In this document: positions 5,042 through 7,898 of the stretch, piece after piece
Layout: every line of letters begins with the position of its first letter
Position numbering within the stretch: position 1 is the first letter of the stretch
Source of the DNA: SAR86 cluster bacterium
GTDB taxonomy: Bacteria; Pseudomonadota; Gammaproteobacteria; Magnimaribacterales; D2472
Assembly: GCA_016779505.1 (NCBI GenBank)
Contig: JADHNM010000045.1
Location: 1 to 7,898 of the forward strand
Direction of reading: 5' to 3'
DNA: 7,898 bases
Program-made: the position numbers and the translations under genes
Notes under the pieces: model-generated
The model's database searches: none
Told to the model about the DNA's origin: nothing
What the model saw: the letters and a program-made list of their open reading frames with translations, nothing else

Positions 5042-7457
5042 TACTGGCCTCTAAAAAGATATTCTCTGAAGAGGACCCAATATGAATTCTGTATGACCCT
5101 TTTCTTATTTGCCAAGTATTTGCTTCTACTGACCAATAGGAAAAATTTCTAGCATTAAGTATGATTTCTATCTTTTGAATCTGATTTGCTCCTATTTCCT
5201 CTTTTGCAAAACCTTGTAAAGTTTTGCATGGATCATCTTGCTGAGCTTCTGCAGAGCTCACGTAACATTGAGCTATTTCTAATCCAGAAATATCTCCAAC
5301 GTTTTGAACTTCAAATTTACATGAGACTGAAAAATCATCATTGACTGTTACTTCTAGGTTTTGATATTGAAAATTCGTATAAGATAGTCCATGACCAAAA
5401 CTAAACAATGGCTTAATTGATTGTTTTTCATACCATCTATGGCCAACCAAAAGTTTTTCATCATAGTTCATTTGTAAATCATTTCCTGGATAGATTTTGT
5501 ATGCAGGTGTATCTTCTATTTTTGCCGGGAAGGTTGTTGGTAACTTGCCAGATGGATTAACCTCTCCAGATAAAATATCAACCAAAGCATTTCCAAATTC
5601 TTGACCAGCAAACCATGTTTGCACTATGGCTTTAGCTTTATTTGCCCAAGGCATATGAACCGGAGAACCAGTATTAATTATTAAGGTCGTATTTTGATTA
5701 GCCTCTAATATCGCTTCAATTAATTTATTTTGATTGGAAGGTAAATTAAAATCAGCCCTATCATTTCCTTCTGTTTCCCAATCTGAATTGGTTCCAACAA
5801 CCAATATCACTTCATCTGCATTGGCAGCTGTCTCAACTGCTTCTTTAAAAATATCTACTTGATCAGGAGCTTGGCAACCTATATACAATGCTGGAAAACT
5901 GCCTTCAAAGTGATACTGGACCTCAATTCTATAGGTTTCTCCTTTCTTAAAATCTGCAACTCCTTTTCTTGAGGCAGAACTAAAAGTAAAAAAGGCCTCA
6001 CCTTGATCTGAGCTGGTCCAATTATCAATCAGCTCATTATCGTCAATTAGTAAGCGGCATTGCCCAATGCCAAAAATTTCAAATTCATGTAAACCAGAGA
6101 TATCTGGTGAATATTCACATGAAAATTTTACAGAGATATTTGGTCTATCTTCATTCGAGATTATATCCTTAGCAAAGCCTTCAAAAACCCAAAACTTGCT
6201 CCCTATAAGTCGCTCTTCTGAGATTAAGTTTTCATTAAATGTATTTCCATTAAAATATTCAACCAAGAAGCCGTTCTTGTTGTTCATGAGTTTTTCATTT
6301 ATTTTCGGAAGGTATTTGTGTGTATGACAGCCCTTTGAGTAAAGAATTTCTGTTTCATGCCCTAATCTTTTCTGTATGGCTTCGAGTGGATGAATTTGAT
6401 AATGTGGTTTCAAGCTTGCACTACCACCACCAATAATTTGAGCTTCTTTAGCATTGGGGCCAATAACTGCTAATTTTTTAATATCCTTTTTAAGAGGCAA
6501 TAAGCCTTCATTTTTTAGTAGAACCATCCCATCAGCCGCTGCTTTCCTTAACAGCGATCTATGTTCTGGTCGATCAATAGCTTCTTCATCTTTGATTTCA
6601 GGTTCTTGAAAGCGATTTGAGAATTCAGCAACTGTTAAAATTCTTTTCACCTTATCGTCAATCAATTCTTCTGAAACTTTCTTAGCTTCAATGGCATCAA
6701 TTAATGTTTTGCCCCAAACATTACTAGGCCCAGGCATTTCAAGGTCTAAGCCACCATTAGCATTTTCTATTGTTTCCAGCGCAGCTCCCCAATCACTGAC
6801 AACATATCCACCAAAACCCCATTCTTCTTTTAAAATATTAATCAGTAATTCTTGATGAGAACTGCAAAATATATTATTTAATTTGTTATACGCACTCATC
6901 ACAACTTTTGCATTACCTTCTTTGATGCCCATTTCAAATGGGAGCAAATAAACCTCTCTTAGAGTTTGCGCATCTATGTTTGAGCTGATTGCATGACGTT
7001 CATATTCAGTATCATTCCCAACAAAATGCTTTAAACATGCTGCGACGTTTTTAGATTGAACGCCTTGAACATAATTGGTTGCAATTTTTCCAGTTAAAAA
7101 TGGATCTTCAGAAAAACTTTCAAAGTGTCTCCCACCTAAAGGATGCCTATGAATATTTATAGTTGGACCCAACAGAACATCTACATCTTTTGCTTGCGCT
7201 TCTTCGCCCAAAGCAACACCAATATTTTTAATTAACTCAAGATCCCATGTGGAACCCAAGGATATTGCGCATGGAAAACAGGCTGAAGTCTTACCAGAAT
7301 TTGAGTCACCTCTAACCCCATTAGGACCATCTGACATTTTAATACTAGGAATATTTTTATTATCAATCTTTTTGGTATACCAAGAATTAAAACCGCTTAG
7401 CAGGGAAACTTTTTCATCTAAAGTTAAGGTATTAATTAGCTGATCTATATTTGTCAT
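5010..7457 (-). CDS. GH3 family beta-glucosidase with PA14 insert, cytoplasmic
   Basis: An 815-residue glycoside hydrolase of family 3, full length, built like the yeast enzyme KmBglI. The TIM-barrel domain (about 1-290) has MSDGPNGVRG (41-50), KHFVGNDTEYERH (143-155) and VVSDWGA (219-225) with nucleophile Asp222, followed by GLDLEMPGP. An alpha/beta sandwich domain (about 300-690) is interrupted by a PA14 domain (about 396-530). The acid/base glutamate is in DWETEGNDR (559-567), most likely Glu563. A fibronectin III-like domain (about 700-800) ends it. The family hydrolyses beta-glucosides, and some members beta-xylosides, with retention; in KmBglI the PA14 domain narrows the active site towards small substrates. 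The N-terminus MTNIDQLINTL has no signal peptide, so it should act in the cytoplasm on imported glycosides, fitting the nearby GPH symporter. The start is fixed by an in-frame TAA two codons upstream (7463-7461); AAGGA on the minus strand (7476-7472) is a plausible but distant ribosome site. The 3' end overlaps the fused dehydrogenase gene by 32 bp, tail to tail. Beta-xylosidase or another beta-glycosidase activity cannot be excluded. Confidence 0.93.
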   Translation of the reverse strand: MTNIDQLINTLTLDEKVSLLSGFNSWYTKKIDNKNIPSIKMSDGPNGVRGDSNSGKTSACFPCAISLGSTWDLELIKNIGVALGEEAQAKDVDVLLGPTINIHRHPLGGRHFESFSEDPFLTGKIATNYVQGVQSKNVAACLKHFVGNDTEYERHAISSNIDAQTLREVYLLPFEMGIKEGNAKVVMSAYNKLNNIFCSSHQELLINILKEEWGFGGYVVSDWGAALETIENANGGLDLEMPGPSNVWGKTLIDAIEAKKVSEELIDDKVKRILTVAEFSNRFQEPEIKDEEAIDRPEHRSLLRKAAADGMVLLKNEGLLPLKKDIKKLAVIGPNAKEAQIIGGGSASLKPHYQIHPLEAIQKRLGHETEILYSKGCHTHKYLPKINEKLMNNKNGFLVEYFNGNTFNENLISEERLIGSKFWVFEGFAKDIISNEDRPNISVKFSCEYSPDISGLHEFEIFGIGQCRLLIDDNELIDNWTSSDQGEAFFTFSSASRKGVADFKKGETYRIEVQYHFEGSFPALYIGCQAPDQVDIFKEAVETAANADEVILVVGTNSDWETEGNDRADFNLPSNQNKLIEAILEANQNTTLIINTGSPVHMPWANKAKAIVQTWFAGQEFGNALVDILSGEVNPSGKLPTTFPAKIEDTPAYKIYPGNDLQMNYDEKLLVGHRWYEKQSIKPLFSFGHGLSYTNFQYQNLEVTVNDDFSVSCKFEVQNVGDISGLEIAQCYVSSAEAQQDDPCKTLQGFAKEEIGANQIQKIEIILNARNFSYWSVEANTWQIRKGSYRIHIGSSSENIFLEASINLDQALEVL
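5046..5077 (+). repeat. Imperfect hairpin just after the stop of the fused dehydrogenase gene
   Basis: GGCCTCT (5046-5052) pairs with AGAGG-A-CC (5070-5077) as a 7-bp stem with one bulged A and a 17-nt loop, beginning 5 bp after the TAA at 5039-5041. It could form the 3' end of the symporter-dehydrogenase mRNA. However, it has no following U-tract and lies within the coding region of the opposing GH3 gene, so it may be incidental. Transcription of the two units must end within each other's genes in any case. Confidence 0.22.
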
Positions 7458-7623
7458 GTGTTAATCTTAATTCCTTTATAGTTAAAACACACTCCTATAT
7501 GACCCTAGAATTTAAAAGTTTTTTGCTGACTTGGGCAGTGATGGGTTTTTTTTCTGATTCCAGTCCAAGTGCATTAGATAAAAAATATTCGTACAATCAA
7601 ATAAATAATAAATGGATAGTTCT
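7458..7623. other. Divergent gap between the GH3 gene and the flavin oxidoreductase
   Basis: This 166-bp stretch must hold the start signals of both flanking genes. For GH3 (minus strand) a TATAAA lies at 7480-7475 without a clear -35. For the oxidoreductase TACAAT lies at 7592-7597, also without a good -35. An inverted repeat ACTTGG (7529-7534) / CCAAGT (7565-7570) with a 30-nt spacing is present. I see no regulator-specific operator I can name. The candidate small ORF at 7499-7627 occupies most of the gap. Confidence 0.35.
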
Positions 7624-7627
7624 ATGA
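7499..7627 (+). CDS. Candidate small ORF (42 aa) with ATGA overlap to the next gene
   Basis: A reading frame from the ATG at 7499 to the TGA at 7625-7627 encodes 42 residues. It starts MTLEFKSFLLTWAVMGFFSD (positions 1-20), has a short hydrophobic stretch at about 8-18 and a polar, Asn/Lys-rich tail ending NKWIVL. Its TGA overlaps the ATG at 7624 of the flavin oxidoreductase as ATGA, a common arrangement for translationally coupled genes. The N-terminal pattern resembles a weak signal peptide or single membrane segment. Against it: no Shine-Dalgarno before 7499, no recognisable homologue, and AT-rich random sequence can give frames of this size. In-frame alternatives are TTG at 7523 and ATG at 7541. 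I do not know a function; it may be a short leader peptide or no gene at all. Confidence 0.25.
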   Translation: MTLEFKSFLLTWAVMGFFSDSSPSALDKKYSYNQINNKWIVL

Positions 7628-7898
7628 AGCTAGTGTTAGGTCTTTTTGGTTTGGAAAACTTTTATGGAGGAGATATTTCATCTTATATTGAAATTTCTCA
7701 AATGGGTGAAGAGTTAGGCTTTGACTCTGTGAGTGTTACAGATCATGTGGTAATGGGAAAAAACCTTCATAAATATCCATTTGGAAAATTCCCCCTGCCA
7801 TCTGAAGCCCCATGGTATGAGCCCTTATCATTGCTAACCATGATTGCTTCCCACACAACTAAAATTAAATTGGCAACTGCAATTTTAATTGCACCATT
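7624..7898 (+). CDS. LLM-class flavin-dependent oxidoreductase, N-terminal part (runs off window)
   Basis: The first 91 complete codons of a luciferase-like monooxygenase-family protein; the 3' end lies beyond the window. The start MKLVLGLFGLENF is the expected first beta strand of the TIM barrel. It is followed by MGEELGFDSVSVTDHVVMG (residues 24-42), EAPWYEPLSLLTMIAS (about 59-74), and KIKLATAILIAP (79-90), all typical of the bacterial luciferase-like family (reduced FMN or F420 dependent). The PF..FPLP.EAPWYEP loop is characteristic of a subgroup common in bacteria without known light production. The reaction is unknown; members do monooxygenation or hydride transfer on varied small molecules. 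The ATG at 7624 is preferred because GGAT sits 6 nt upstream and the protein then begins directly at strand 1; the in-frame ATG at 7612 would add four residues (MDSS). Divergent from the GH3 gene. Confidence 0.85.
   Translation, partial: MKLVLGLFGLENFYGGDISSYIEISQMGEELGFDSVSVTDHVVMGKNLHKYPFGKFPLPSEAPWYEPLSLLTMIASHTTKIKLATAILIAP

Noticed and set aside
6067..6327. 86-codon open frame on the plus strand
   Set aside because: Antisense to the PA14 region of the GH3 gene; no domain, no ribosome site.
7249..7443. 64-codon open frame on the plus strand
   Set aside because: Antisense to the conserved N-terminus of the GH3 barrel; a shadow of that gene.
7492..7496. AGGAG on the minus strand as ribosome site for an upstream-extended GH3 start
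   Set aside because: It lies over 30 nt before the ATG at 7457, and an in-frame TAA (7463-7461) blocks any extension.
1..7898. tRNA, rRNA, CRISPR array, insertion sequence, phage or defence genes
   Set aside because: Looked for on both strands; no cloverleaf-like segment, regular direct repeats, transposase motifs or terminal inverted repeats were recognised.

Overview
The window is AT-rich (roughly one-third G+C by eye) and densely coded, with short intergenic gaps, overlapping genes and few good Shine-Dalgarno sequences. There is no rRNA, tRNA, CRISPR or mobile element to fix the taxonomy. The TesB tail, TerB-like protein, RdmC-like hydrolase, GPH sugar symporter and luciferase-like oxidoreductase together suggest a streamlined marine gammaproteobacterium, possibly of the SAR86 type. 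This assignment is an inference, not something the sequence proves.

Left part (1-1595): the last 28 codons of a TesB-type acyl-CoA thioesterase II, then a 170-bp gap with promoter-like elements, then a small TerB-like helical protein. Its stop lies one base from the stop of a convergent alpha/beta hydrolase. The hydrolase and the next gene diverge from a 97-bp gap that carries a -10 element for each direction.

Central part (1693-7457): a carbohydrate-use cassette. A GPH-family (MelB-like) cation:sugar symporter overlaps by 14 bp the start of an unusual 667-residue protein. That protein is a full Gfo/Idh/MocA dehydrogenase fused to a full aldo/keto reductase, with both catalytic sites intact. 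Converging on it from the other strand, with a 32-bp tail-to-tail coding overlap, is an 815-residue GH3 beta-glucosidase-type enzyme with an inserted PA14 domain and no signal peptide. The simplest reading is import of a small glycoside by the symporter, hydrolysis in the cytoplasm by GH3, and redox conversion of the released sugar or aglycone (or of the intact glycoside) by the two-domain dehydrogenase. The substrate is not identifiable from the sequence, and no dedicated regulator is present.

Right part (7458-7898): a gap diverging from the GH3 gene, then the first 91 complete codons of an LLM-class flavin-dependent oxidoreductase that runs off the window. A 42-codon reading frame in this gap ends in an ATGA stop/start overlap with the preferred oxidoreductase start; it is a possible unannotated small gene. 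The most noteworthy items are the dehydrogenase/aldo-keto reductase fusion in its glycoside context and this candidate small ORF.
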